From: Clostridium ljungdahlii | GTDB lineage: Bacteria > Bacillota > Clostridia > Clostridiales > Clostridiaceae | DNA length: 64,000 bases | NCBI RefSeq assembly: GCF_001636845.1 | Contig: NZ_LITT01000023.1 | Span: 310,001-374,000 of the forward strand | Direction of reading: 5' to 3' | Shown: in pieces, positions 8,576 to 17,152 of the stretch | Layout: each line of letters opens with the position of its first letter | Position numbering within the stretch: the first letter of the stretch is position 1 | Made by a program: the position numbers and the translations under genes | The notes under the pieces: generated by a model | What the model was told of the DNA's origin: nothing | What the model saw: only the letters and a program-made list of their open reading frames with translations | Database searches by the model: none

Positions 8576-8656
8576 GTATACCTCTTAGTTTGTGAATGGA
8601 AACGCCAAGAGATATACCCAAAAAATAAGTCAGAATCGGTCAAATTCTAACTTTTT
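8576..8656 (+). terminator. two stem-loops between nifH and nifI1, likely attenuator
   Basis: GTATACCTCTT (8576-8586) pairs with AAGAGATATAC (8607-8617), one mismatch. A second stem, AGTCAGAAT (8628-8636) with ATTCTAACT (8644-8652), is followed by five T residues. The first resembles a 3' stabilising hairpin and the second a leaky terminator. Together they could give nifH more transcript than the downstream genes, as is common in nif operons. Confidence 0.6.
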
Positions 8657-8688
8657 ATAGTGTAACACAAAAGGGGAGGGTATTCAAT

Positions 8689-9015
8689 ATGTTATTGATA
8701 AAAGCTATTATTAGACCTGAAAAAGCATCAGAAGTTCTATCAGAATTATGCGATGCTGGGTTTCCGGCAGTTACTAAATTTGATGTAGTAGGTAGAGGTA
8801 AACAAAGAGGCGTGAAAGTAGGAGAAATATTTTATGATGAAATACCAAAACAAATGCTGCTCATAGTAGTAAAAGATGAAGATAAGGATGACATTATAAA
8901 AATCATTACTAAAAGTGCAAAAACCGGTAATAAAGGAGCTTTTGGAGACGGAAAAATATTTGTAACTCCTGTGGAGGAAGTATATACAATAAGTTCAGGC
9001 ACAAATGAATTATAA
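8689..9015 (+). CDS. nifI1: PII-family nitrogenase regulator NifI1
   Basis: 108 residues with the PII fold pattern: MLLIKAIIRPEKASEVLSELCDAGFPAVTKFDVVGRGKQRG at the start and GKIFVTPVEEVYTISSG at the end, plus a T-loop lacking the uridylylated tyrosine context of GlnB. In archaea and clostridia NifI1 and NifI2 lie between nifH and nifD and form a complex that binds dinitrogenase to switch it off when 2-oxoglutarate is low. GGGGAGGG precedes ATG 8689. Its stop is 11 bases before the nifI2 start. Confidence 0.95.
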   Translation: MLLIKAIIRPEKASEVLSELCDAGFPAVTKFDVVGRGKQRGVKVGEIFYDEIPKQMLLIVVKDEDKDDIIKIITKSAKTGNKGAFGDGKIFVTPVEEVYTISSGTNEL

Positions 9016-9028
9016 GGAGGCATGTAAG

Positions 9029-9421
9029 ATGAAAGAAGTTATGGCTATTATTAGAATGGATATGGTGGGCAAGACAAAAGATGCCCTTGCTGCAGCTGGA
9101 TTTCCATCTATTACATGCAAAAAGGTTGTTGGGCGTGGTAAGAAAAAGGTGGATTTTTCTATAATTGAAGATTATATATCTGGAAGCGATATAGTGGATT
9201 TTTCAGATAAAAAAGTTGCAGAGCAGATATCTGAAGTACACAGGTTAATTTCAAAGAGGTTAATCATTGTATTGGCTAAGGATGAAGAAGTAAAAAAGGT
9301 TGTTGATACTTTAATAGAGACAAATAGGACAGGAAACCCTGGAGATGGGAAAATATTTGTAATAAATGTAACTGATGTTGTGAGAATAAGGACAGAAGAA
9401 ACTGGAGATGAAGCTGTTTAA
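9029..9421 (+). CDS. nifI2: PII-family nitrogenase regulator NifI2
   Basis: 130 residues. MKEVMAIIRMDMVGKTKDALAAAGFPSITCKKVVGRGKKK starts the PII fold. A longer, charged T-loop segment (about residues 43-75) and GNPGDGKIFVINVTDVVRIRTEE follow, as expected for NifI2. It partners NifI1 in ammonia switch-off of nitrogenase. AAGGAGG at 9013-9019 fixes the start at ATG 9029; an earlier in-frame ATG at 9005 overlaps the nifI1 end and precedes that ribosome site. Confidence 0.95.
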   Translation: MKEVMAIIRMDMVGKTKDALAAAGFPSITCKKVVGRGKKKVDFSIIEDYISGSDIVDFSDKKVAEQISEVHRLISKRLIIVLAKDEEVKKVVDTLIETNRTGNPGDGKIFVINVTDVVRIRTEETGDEAV

Positions 9422-9445
9422 TCTTTATGGAAGGATGTGATTTTT

Positions 9446-11056
9446 ATGAGAAAAGAACTAAATAAAATAGTAGATGAAGTTTTGGAGCCGTATCCAGCTA
9501 AAACCTATAAGAATCGAAAAAAACATATAGTTGTAAAGACAAAGGAAGATCCAAGCCCCGTCATTGAAGCAAATATAAGGACAGTGCCTGGAGTAATTAC
9601 ATCTAGAGGATGCTGTTATGCAGGCTGCAAGGGTGTTGTCATGGGACCTATCAAAGATATGGTTCATATAACCCATGGACCAGTAGGATGTTCTTTTTAT
9701 AGTTGGGGCGGAAGAAGAAACAAAGCTAAGAATGAAGAAGGTAGCCAAAATTTTATGGAATATGTTTTTGGAACAGATATGGAAGAAAAAGATATAGTTT
9801 TTGGCGGAGTTGGAAAACTTAGGCAGGCAATAAAGGAAGCAGTTGAAATTTTTCATCCTAAAGCTATAGGTATATATGCTACATGTCCCGTTGGACTTAT
9901 AGGTGATGATATAAATGCAGTGGCACAGGAAGCTAAAAAACTTTATGGAATCAATGTTCTTGCCTTTAGCTGTGAAGGATATAAGGGAGTAACCCAATCT
10001 GCAGGACATCATATAGCAAACAATACCGTTATGAGTGAGATCATTGGCACTGGAAAGGGTGAGCATAAAAAGTATTCCATAAATATATTAGGCGAATACA
10101 ACATTGGCGGAGATGCCTGGGAGATTGAAAGAATTTTAAATAAAATAGGTTATAACGTAGTGGCAACTCTTACTGGTGATGGGAGTTACGAACGTATTCA
10201 AAATGCCCACACTGCCGATGTAAATTTAGTGCAGTGTTATAGATCCATAAACTATATAGCAGAGATGATGGAAACCAAGTATGGGATACCCTGGGTTAAG
10301 TGTAACTTTATAGGACTCCAGGCTACTATTGACACTTTAAGAGATCTGGCTAAAGTTTTTGATGATCCATACTTGTATAAAAAAACTGAAGAAGTCATTG
10401 AAGAAGAACTTGCAGATATTCAGGTAGATATGCAGTATTATAGGGAAAAACTTGAAGGCAGACTTGCTTGCTTATTTGTTGGTGGATCAAGGTCACATAC
10501 TTATCAAATGCTTTTAAGAGACTTTGGTGTAAAAACCATTCTTGCAGGGTATGAATTTGCCCACCGTGATGATTATGAAGGCAGGGAGGTTATTCCAACA
10601 ATAAAGATTGACGCCGATAGCAAAAATATTCCTGAGCTTACTATGCATCCCGATAAAGAAAAATATCGTGTGGTCTTGCCTAAAGAAAGGGTGGAAGCTC
10701 TCAAGGCAGAAGGTGTACCTCTTGCTTACTACGGTGGAATGGAAAAAGAAATGGATGAAAATACGGTAATAATAGATGACATGAACGCACATGAAATGGA
10801 AAAATTCATAAAGGAACTGCACCCTGATATGTTCCTTACAGGAATAAAAGAGAAATATGCTATTGAAAAAATGGGAGTTTTGTCAAGACAGCTTCATTCT
10901 TATGATTATACGGGTCCTTATGCAGGATTTAAAGGTGCAATAATATTTGCAAGGGAACTTGCAGGGGGTATATATACTCCGGCATGGAAGTATTTAACTC
11001 CACCTTGGAAAAAGGAATCTTTATTGGAGGGAAAAGTTGTAGGAGGTGAACAGTAA
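9446..11056 (+). CDS. nifD: nitrogenase MoFe protein alpha subunit
   Basis: 536 residues. P-cluster cysteines are visible in SRGCCYAGCKG (about 53-63), HGPVGCSFYSW and YATCPVGLIGDD. The FeMo-co cysteine is in VNLVQCYRSINYIAEMMETKYGIPW. It is about 50 residues longer than proteobacterial NifD, which fits the clostridial insertion known from C. pasteurianum, here in the 380-430 stretch (DDYEGREVIPTIKIDADSKNIPEL...). The start is ATG 9446; GTG 9437 sits too close to the GGAAGGA ribosome site. Its stop overlaps the nifK start (TAATG), implying translational coupling for 1:1 subunit output. Confidence 0.98.
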   Translation: MRKELNKIVDEVLEPYPAKTYKNRKKHIVVKTKEDPSPVIEANIRTVPGVITSRGCCYAGCKGVVMGPIKDMVHITHGPVGCSFYSWGGRRNKAKNEEGSQNFMEYVFGTDMEEKDIVFGGVGKLRQAIKEAVEIFHPKAIGIYATCPVGLIGDDINAVAQEAKKLYGINVLAFSCEGYKGVTQSAGHHIANNTVMSEIIGTGKGEHKKYSINILGEYNIGGDAWEIERILNKIGYNVVATLTGDGSYERIQNAHTADVNLVQCYRSINYIAEMMETKYGIPWVKCNFIGLQATIDTLRDLAKVFDDPYLYKKTEEVIEEELADIQVDMQYYREKLEGRLACLFVGGSRSHTYQMLLRDFGVKTILAGYEFAHRDDYEGREVIPTIKIDADSKNIPELTMHPDKEKYRVVLPKERVEALKAEGVPLAYYGGMEKEMDENTVIIDDMNAHEMEKFIKELHPDMFLTGIKEKYAIEKMGVLSRQLHSYDYTGPYAGFKGAIIFARELAGGIYTPAWKYLTPPWKKESLLEGKVVGGEQ

Positions 11057-12417
11057 TGTTAGATGCAACACCAAAAGAATTAGTAGAAAGAAAACAACTG
11101 CGAATAAATCCGGCTAAAACCTGTCAGCCTGTTGGCGCCATGTATGCGGCTCTTGGAATTCATAATTGTCTTCCACACAGCCATGGTTCACAAGGATGTT
11201 GTTCTTATCACAGAACTGTACTTTCAAGACATTTCAAAGAACCTGCTGCGGCTTCTACAAGCTCATTCACTGAAGGAGCCAGTGTATTTGGGGGAGGGGC
11301 TAATGTAAAAAAAGCCGTTAAAAATGTATTTGCCATGTATAATCCAGATATTATAGCTATTCATACGACCTGTTTATCAGAAACTATAGGAGATGATTTA
11401 CCTACTTATATAAGAGACATGGAGATACCTGAAGGTAAACTTGTTATTCATGCCAATACACCAAGTTATGTTGGTTCCCATGTTACTGGATTTTCCAATA
11501 TGGTAAATGGTATGGTTCAATATCTTTCTAAAAGCAGTGGAGAGAAAAATGGAAAATTTAATATAATACCGGGATTTGTAGGTCCCGCAGATATGAAAGA
11601 GATGAAGAGGATTTTTAAACTTATGGACATTCCATATATAATTTTCCCAGATACAAATGGAGTGTTTGATACTCCAAATACAGGAGATTATAAAATGTAT
11701 CCTAAAGGTGGAACAAAAATTGAAGACATAGTTGATGCTGGAAATTCAGATTTTACTGTAGCCTTTGGAAATTATGCTTCAGAACTTGCTGCAAAGTCTC
11801 TTGAAAATAAGTGTAAAGTTCCATATAAAACTTTAAGGACGCCTATTGGAATAGATGCCATGGATGATTTACTTATGAATTTAGTTAGAATGACAGGTAA
11901 GGAAGTATCAACAGAACTTGAGGAGGAAAGAGGACAGCTTCTTGACATGATGATTGACAGTGCCCAGTACTTTAATGGTAAAAAAGTAGCTATAGTTGGT
12001 GATCCAGATGTTGTCATTTCCTTTACCCAATTTGTCATAACTTTGGGCATGATTCCTAGATATGTAATAACCGGTACTCCAGGATCATTATTTGAGAAGG
12101 AAATTAAAGCTATGATGGATGAAGCAGGTTTAGAAGGAATTGTGAAAGCCAACAGCGATTTCTTTGAAATGCACCAGCTTATAAAAAATGAAGGAGTAGA
12201 TCTTCTTATTTCAAATACGTATGGTAAGTTTATTGCTAGGGCAGAAGATATCCCGTTTGTTAGATTTGGATTCCCTGTAATGGACAGATATGGGCATCAA
12301 TATACTCCAAAGGTTGGATATTACGGCGCAATAAAATTAGTTGAGTCAATGTTAAATGCCATGCTTGATAAAGAAGAGAGAGAATGTGCGGAAGAAGATT
12401 TTGAAACAGTAAGATAA
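11056..12417 (+). CDS. nifK: nitrogenase MoFe protein beta subunit
   Basis: 453 residues, the short clostridial form lacking the roughly 50-residue N-terminal extension of proteobacterial NifK. P-cluster cysteines are in PAKTCQPVGAMYA, GSQGCCSYHRT and HTTCLSETIGDDL. It forms the alpha2-beta2 dinitrogenase with NifD. GGAGGTGAACAGTA directly precedes the ATG, which overlaps the nifD stop by one base. A 400-bp spacer with an inverted-repeat element separates it from nifE. Confidence 0.98.
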   Translation: MLDATPKELVERKQLRINPAKTCQPVGAMYAALGIHNCLPHSHGSQGCCSYHRTVLSRHFKEPAAASTSSFTEGASVFGGGANVKKAVKNVFAMYNPDIIAIHTTCLSETIGDDLPTYIRDMEIPEGKLVIHANTPSYVGSHVTGFSNMVNGMVQYLSKSSGEKNGKFNIIPGFVGPADMKEMKRIFKLMDIPYIIFPDTNGVFDTPNTGDYKMYPKGGTKIEDIVDAGNSDFTVAFGNYASELAAKSLENKCKVPYKTLRTPIGIDAMDDLLMNLVRMTGKEVSTELEEERGQLLDMMIDSAQYFNGKKVAIVGDPDVVISFTQFVITLGMIPRYVITGTPGSLFEKEIKAMMDEAGLEGIVKANSDFFEMHQLIKNEGVDLLISNTYGKFIARAEDIPFVRFGFPVMDRYGHQYTPKVGYYGAIKLVESMLNAMLDKEERECAEEDFETVR

Positions 12418-12543
12418 AGCTTCTAAGTGAAGAGTTGAAATATACTGCAGGATATGCTGACAAATTTCACCACTATTTAACTCAACTTTCGCACATATAA
12501 AATTTTGATTTAATATAAAAACTTTGCGAGACAATATTTTTGA

Positions 12544-12800
12544 GAGGACAGAGGACAATTCACAGAGGACAGTGAAGGAGGATTTTTCTCCGCTGCACTA
12601 CGAAAAATCTTTAATTTAAAAGGAACTCACGTTTTTTGTTTCTAAGAAGTACTTTCTGAGCAAGTAATTATCTGAAAATCACAGATTTTAGGGTCCGCTT
12701 AAGCGATGTTTTGCATTAGCAAAACAAGCTAAAAAATAAATTAGTTTTCTGACGTAAGGAGGAAAACTTACCTTCATTGTCCTCTGTCCTCTGTCAATTG
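12544..12800. repeat. MITE-like element between nifK and nifE
   Basis: The ends are inverted repeats: GAGGACAGAGGACAATT and CAGAGGACAGTGAAGG near 12544-12579, against CCTTCATTGTCCTCTGTCCT and CTGTCAATTGTC near 12771-12800. Inside, GTTTTGC and GCAAAAC make a small hairpin, and GGAGGATTTTT mirrors GGAGGAAAAC. There is no reading frame. About 250 bp with TIRs and no gene is the form of a miniature transposable element, or a long processed RNA hairpin in the nif transcript. The preceding bases (12418-12543) hold nothing I can assign. Confidence 0.65.
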
Positions 12801-12825
12801 TCAATTAAAAAAAGGTGGGTTGTTT

Positions 12826-14229
12826 ATGGAAAAAATAAAAGAAGATTTTTATCATGACCTTCACGAAAAAAATAGAGATAGATTTTTAAAATTGGAAGCT
12901 AGAAAGTCAGAAATCCTAGAAGATAGAAAAGAATTTGTCTGTTATAACTCCAAGGACAAAGATACAAAAATCAGATGTGAGGAAAACAGTGTTTCTGGAG
13001 CTGTGAGCCAGAGAGCATGCGTGTATTGTGGAGCTAGGGTAGTTTTAAATCCTATAACAGATGCTTTTCATTTAATACATGGGCCAATAGGTTGTGCTGC
13101 TTATACATGGGATCTTCGTGGAAGTTTGTCAAGTGGTTCTGAATTATTTAGAAATAGTTTTTCTACGGATTTAAGTGAAACTGACGTTATATTTGGAGGC
13201 GAAAAAAAGTTAAGAGCAGCTGTAGATGAAATAGTAAATAAATTTCACTCAAAAGTTATATTCATATATGCAACTTGTATTGTAGGAGTTATCGGAGATG
13301 ATGTAGATGCAGTTTGCAAGATGGCCGAAGAAAAATACAAAATAAGAGTAATACCTGTAAAATCTCCTGGATTTTCAGGAAATAAATCTACTGGTTATAG
13401 AGCTGCTTGTAATGCCATATTGAAACTCATAGGAAATAAAAAAAGTGAAAAAAAGCTAAGTGGAATCAACTATCTTGGTGACTTTAATCTGGCAGGAGAA
13501 GTATGGGTAGTAGAAAACTACTTGAAGAGGGTAGGAATTGACATTGTTTCAAAACTTACAGGTGATGGAAAAGTTGATGAAATAGTAAAAGCACCTGGGG
13601 CAAAACTTAACATAGTTCAGTGTGCCGGTTCTATGGGATATTTAGCTAAAAAAATGGAAGAACTATATGATATTCCATTTATAAAGACAAGTTTTGTAGG
13701 CCTTGAGGATACTGAAAATTCACTTTTGCAGGTGGCACATCTTGTAGGAAATGAAGAAACTGTAAAAAAGGCAGAAAAGCTCATAAAAGAAGAGGAAGAA
13801 AAGATACAATCTGAACTTGAATATTATAGAGGAAGGCTTAAAGGTAAAAAGGCTGCAATATATGTAGGAGGCGGCTATAAAGCCATATCACTTATAAAAC
13901 AATTTAGGGACCTTGGAATTGAAACTGTAATGGTTGGAACTCAAACTGGAAAACCAGAAGATTATGAAATAATAAGGCAAATTACAAATGAGGGTACTGT
14001 AATACTTGATGATGCAAATCCTTATGAACTTGAAAGATTCATGGTTGAAAAGGGAGCAGATGTCCTTGTGGGAGGAGTTAAGGAAAGACCTCTTGCATAT
14101 AAACTTGGAGTTGCTTTTTGTGATCACAATCATGAGAGAAAACACATACTTGGAGGATTTCAGGGAGCTATAAATTTTGCCAAGGAAATAGATTTGACTG
14201 TAAATAGTCCTGTTTGGCAATATATATGA
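12826..14229 (+). CDS. nifE: FeMo-cofactor scaffold subunit NifE
   Basis: 467 residues, homologous to NifD throughout, with QRACVYCGARVVLNPITDAFHLIHGPIGCAAYTWDLRG, the cysteine in YATCIVGVIGDDVDAV and GGFQGAINFAKEIDLTVNSPVWQYI at the end. NifEN receives the NifB product and matures it to FeMo-cofactor before transfer to NifDK. The start is ATG 12826 after AAAGGTGGG; an upstream in-frame TTG is closer to the ribosome site. It lies 22 bases before nifN-B. Confidence 0.97.
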   Translation: MEKIKEDFYHDLHEKNRDRFLKLEARKSEILEDRKEFVCYNSKDKDTKIRCEENSVSGAVSQRACVYCGARVVLNPITDAFHLIHGPIGCAAYTWDLRGSLSSGSELFRNSFSTDLSETDVIFGGEKKLRAAVDEIVNKFHSKVIFIYATCIVGVIGDDVDAVCKMAEEKYKIRVIPVKSPGFSGNKSTGYRAACNAILKLIGNKKSEKKLSGINYLGDFNLAGEVWVVENYLKRVGIDIVSKLTGDGKVDEIVKAPGAKLNIVQCAGSMGYLAKKMEELYDIPFIKTSFVGLEDTENSLLQVAHLVGNEETVKKAEKLIKEEEEKIQSELEYYRGRLKGKKAAIYVGGGYKAISLIKQFRDLGIETVMVGTQTGKPEDYEIIRQITNEGTVILDDANPYELERFMVEKGADVLVGGVKERPLAYKLGVAFCDHNHERKHILGGFQGAINFAKEIDLTVNSPVWQYI

Positions 14230-14251
14230 ATTTTATGGAGGGATGATGGAG

Positions 14252-16951
14252 ATGAGCAATAAAAAATTGGTAAATGTAGATATAAATCCATGTAAAATGT
14301 GCATGCCTATGGGAGGAGTAATGGCCTTTAAGGGAATAGAAAATAATATGGTAATTTTACATGGCTCTCAAGGCTGCAGCACTTATATCAGAAGACATAT
14401 GGCCACCCACTATAATGAGCCTGTGGATATAGCATCATCTGCTCTTACAGAACAGGGCACTGTATATGGTGGAACTGAAAATTTAAAAAAAGGCCTTAGA
14501 AATATGATTAAAATGTATGAACCTACTACTATTGGTGTAATGACAACCTGTCTTGCAGAGACCATAGGAGAGGATACAAAGAGGATAGTAGAAGAATTCT
14601 ATAATGAAGAAAAGGATAATGAGAAAATTAAAAATATAAAAATAATAACAGCATCCACGCCGGGATATGGTGCTGCCCAGGCAGAAGGTTACTTTCAAGT
14701 TCTAAGAAGTATTGTTGAACAAGCATGTGAAAAATCTGAGAGTACAGGAAAATTAAATATAATATGTGCTAATTTAAATCCGGGTGATGTGAGAAATATA
14801 AAACAAATACTAGATGATTTTAAAGTAGAATATACGATTTTACCAGATGTATCTAATACTCTTGATTCTGCTCATAATGAAAAATATAAGAGAATTCCAT
14901 CTGGAGGAACTAAAATAGAAGATATTAAAAAGATGTCTGGAGCAGTAGGCACTATTGAAATGGGCATGACCATTTCAGATGATAAATCTCCTGGCAAATA
15001 TTTAAAAGATAAATTCAAAGTGCCTCTTTACAAATGTCCCATACCAATAGGTTTTAGAAATACAAATAAATTTATTGAACTCATATCTAAAATAACGGGC
15101 ACTTCCATACCTGATAAATATCTGGTTCAAAGGGGAAGATATCTTGATGCCATGGTTGACAACCATAAGTATACAGGTGAGGCAAGGATACTTTTATACG
15201 GAGAGCCGGAACTTGTATATGCAGTGTCAAGGCTTTGCGAAGAAAATGGAATATTAATAAAAATGATAGGTATGGGATCTAAAAATGAAATGCTTAGAGA
15301 AAAGTTGAAGGAAGAATTAAAGGTTCAAAAAGAGGACAGCATCGTTTTAGATGATACTGATTTTAAAACTATGGAAGATTATGCTGAAAAGCTTAAAATA
15401 AATTTGATTATAGGAAATTCAGATGGTAGAAGAATGGCACAAAAATTGAAGCTTGAAATAATAAGAATAGGGTTTCCTATCCATGATAGAGTTGGAGGAC
15501 AGAGGCAGGTAATAACAGCATATAGTGGATCTGCCTTTTTAATAGATTCTGTGGCAAATGTTATGCTTTCTCATACCCAAAATACCTATAGGGAAAAAGC
15601 TTATAATGATTTTTATGCACCTTTTGCAAAAATAACAGAAAAAGAAATCATACAATCTCCTGGCGATAAAAGCTGTACACATCCTTGTTTTGGGGATAAT
15701 GCACATAAATTCGCTAGAATGCATATACCAATAGCTCCAAAATGTAATGTAAGTTGTAATTACTGCAGCAGAAAATATGATTGTGCAAATGAAAGTAGGC
15801 CGGGAGTAACAAGTGAGGTTTTAAGTCCAAAAGAAGCTCTTGAAAAGTTCAAAATTGTTAAGAGTAAAATGAAAAATTTGACTGTAGTAGGTATAGCAGG
15901 TCCTGGAGATGCCCTTGCAAATTTTGATCAGGTTAGAGAGTCGCTGAAGCTTATAAGAGAGTATTCTCCTGAAACTACTTTTTGCTTATCTACTAATGGA
16001 CTTATGCTCCCATTCTATGCAAACGAACTGGTACAGCTTGGTGTATCACATGTCACAGTTACAATAAATACAGTAGACAGCGAAATAGGATCAAGAATAT
16101 ATAAAGAGGTAAATTATTTAGGACACAAATATACTGGAGAAGAAGGAGCAAAAATACTTTTAGACAACCAACTTACAGGACTAAAATACCTGTGCTCCAA
16201 AGGTATAATATGCAAGGTGAATATAGTTATGCTCAAGGGTATAAATGATAATCATATAAAAGAAGTAGTGAAGAAAGTTAAGGAATGCGGAGCATATATG
16301 ACAAATATAATGCAGATGATACCAGTTTCGGGAAGTGTATTTGAAGATCTGCCTCTTGTTTCCAATATAGAATTAAATGAAATGAGAAAAGAATGTGAAG
16401 TGAATATGAAACAAATGTACCACTGCAGACAGTGCAGGGCAGATGCCATAGGAACGCTCTCAGAAGATCGTTCTATAGATTTTAGAAATGTAGGCTGCGG
16501 AAGCTGTTTGGGCAAATATTGTGATGATAAAAAAATAGAAGAGAAGTTCTTTGAAAATGCAGCTAAAAATGAAAAATATAAGTTTGCAGTATCCTCTAAA
16601 TCCGGTATTAATATAGATCAGCATTTTGGACACGCTACTGAATTTTATATTTATACCTATGAGGATGGAGCTACAAAGTTTTTGGAAAAGAGGAATGTGG
16701 ATAAATACTGCACAGGAGTGTATGAATGTGATGAACATGAAGACAAAATGGAAAAAACCATGAAAGCCATAGGTGACTGTAATGCGGTCCTTGCACTTAG
16801 GGCAGGTGTTGATCCAACAGAAAAGTTAGAAAAAAGAGGAATTAAAGTTATTGAAATGTATGATTCTATAAACAAAGGTATAGTAAAAGCTGCAAAAATA
16901 TTGGAAGAGGATAAAATTCATTCGGAAATGAATGTAATTCGTAATATATAG
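14252..16951 (+). CDS. nifN-B: fused NifN-NifB (with NifX-like tail)
   Basis: 899 residues. Residues 1 to about 460 are NifN (PCKMCMPMGG, HGSQGCSTYIRRHMATH, TTCLAETIGEDT). From about 470 NifB begins, CTHPCFGDNAHKFARMHIPIAPKCNVSCNYC, with the radical-SAM CxxxCxxC at about 497-504. From about 775 there is a NifX/dinitrogenase-cofactor-binding domain (FAVSSKSGINIDQHFGHATEF). NifB makes the 8Fe-carbide precursor with SAM and NifN is half of the scaffold, so the fusion keeps successive steps on one chain. The same fusion is known in C. pasteurianum. The start is ATG 14252, nine bases after GGAGGG; ATGs at 14243 and 14246 are too close. Confidence 0.97.
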   Translation: MSNKKLVNVDINPCKMCMPMGGVMAFKGIENNMVILHGSQGCSTYIRRHMATHYNEPVDIASSALTEQGTVYGGTENLKKGLRNMIKMYEPTTIGVMTTCLAETIGEDTKRIVEEFYNEEKDNEKIKNIKIITASTPGYGAAQAEGYFQVLRSIVEQACEKSESTGKLNIICANLNPGDVRNIKQILDDFKVEYTILPDVSNTLDSAHNEKYKRIPSGGTKIEDIKKMSGAVGTIEMGMTISDDKSPGKYLKDKFKVPLYKCPIPIGFRNTNKFIELISKITGTSIPDKYLVQRGRYLDAMVDNHKYTGEARILLYGEPELVYAVSRLCEENGILIKMIGMGSKNEMLREKLKEELKVQKEDSIVLDDTDFKTMEDYAEKLKINLIIGNSDGRRMAQKLKLEIIRIGFPIHDRVGGQRQVITAYSGSAFLIDSVANVMLSHTQNTYREKAYNDFYAPFAKITEKEIIQSPGDKSCTHPCFGDNAHKFARMHIPIAPKCNVSCNYCSRKYDCANESRPGVTSEVLSPKEALEKFKIVKSKMKNLTVVGIAGPGDALANFDQVRESLKLIREYSPETTFCLSTNGLMLPFYANELVQLGVSHVTVTINTVDSEIGSRIYKEVNYLGHKYTGEEGAKILLDNQLTGLKYLCSKGIICKVNIVMLKGINDNHIKEVVKKVKECGAYMTNIMQMIPVSGSVFEDLPLVSNIELNEMRKECEVNMKQMYHCRQCRADAIGTLSEDRSIDFRNVGCGSCLGKYCDDKKIEEKFFENAAKNEKYKFAVSSKSGINIDQHFGHATEFYIYTYEDGATKFLEKRNVDKYCTGVYECDEHEDKMEKTMKAIGDCNAVLALRAGVDPTEKLEKRGIKVIEMYDSINKGIVKAAKILEEDKIHSEMNVIRNI

Positions 16952-17152
16952 TTTGTTAAAAAACAAATAGCAGATAATGATAATTTTTTACCTAGCATCA
17001 GAAAATATTAAAATTATAGATTTCCTGAGATACGAAGGAAGTCATCATTATTTGAACTTTGATATTTGGACTTTTAAAAACCTAAAGTATAGCATAATTA
17101 AAAATTGTGAATTGTGAACTGCACATTGTCAATTGAAAGAGAGGGTGTATGT

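Noticed and set aside
9458-10066. Antisense frame of 202 residues inside nifD
   Set aside because: Low-complexity antisense translation of a strongly conserved gene.
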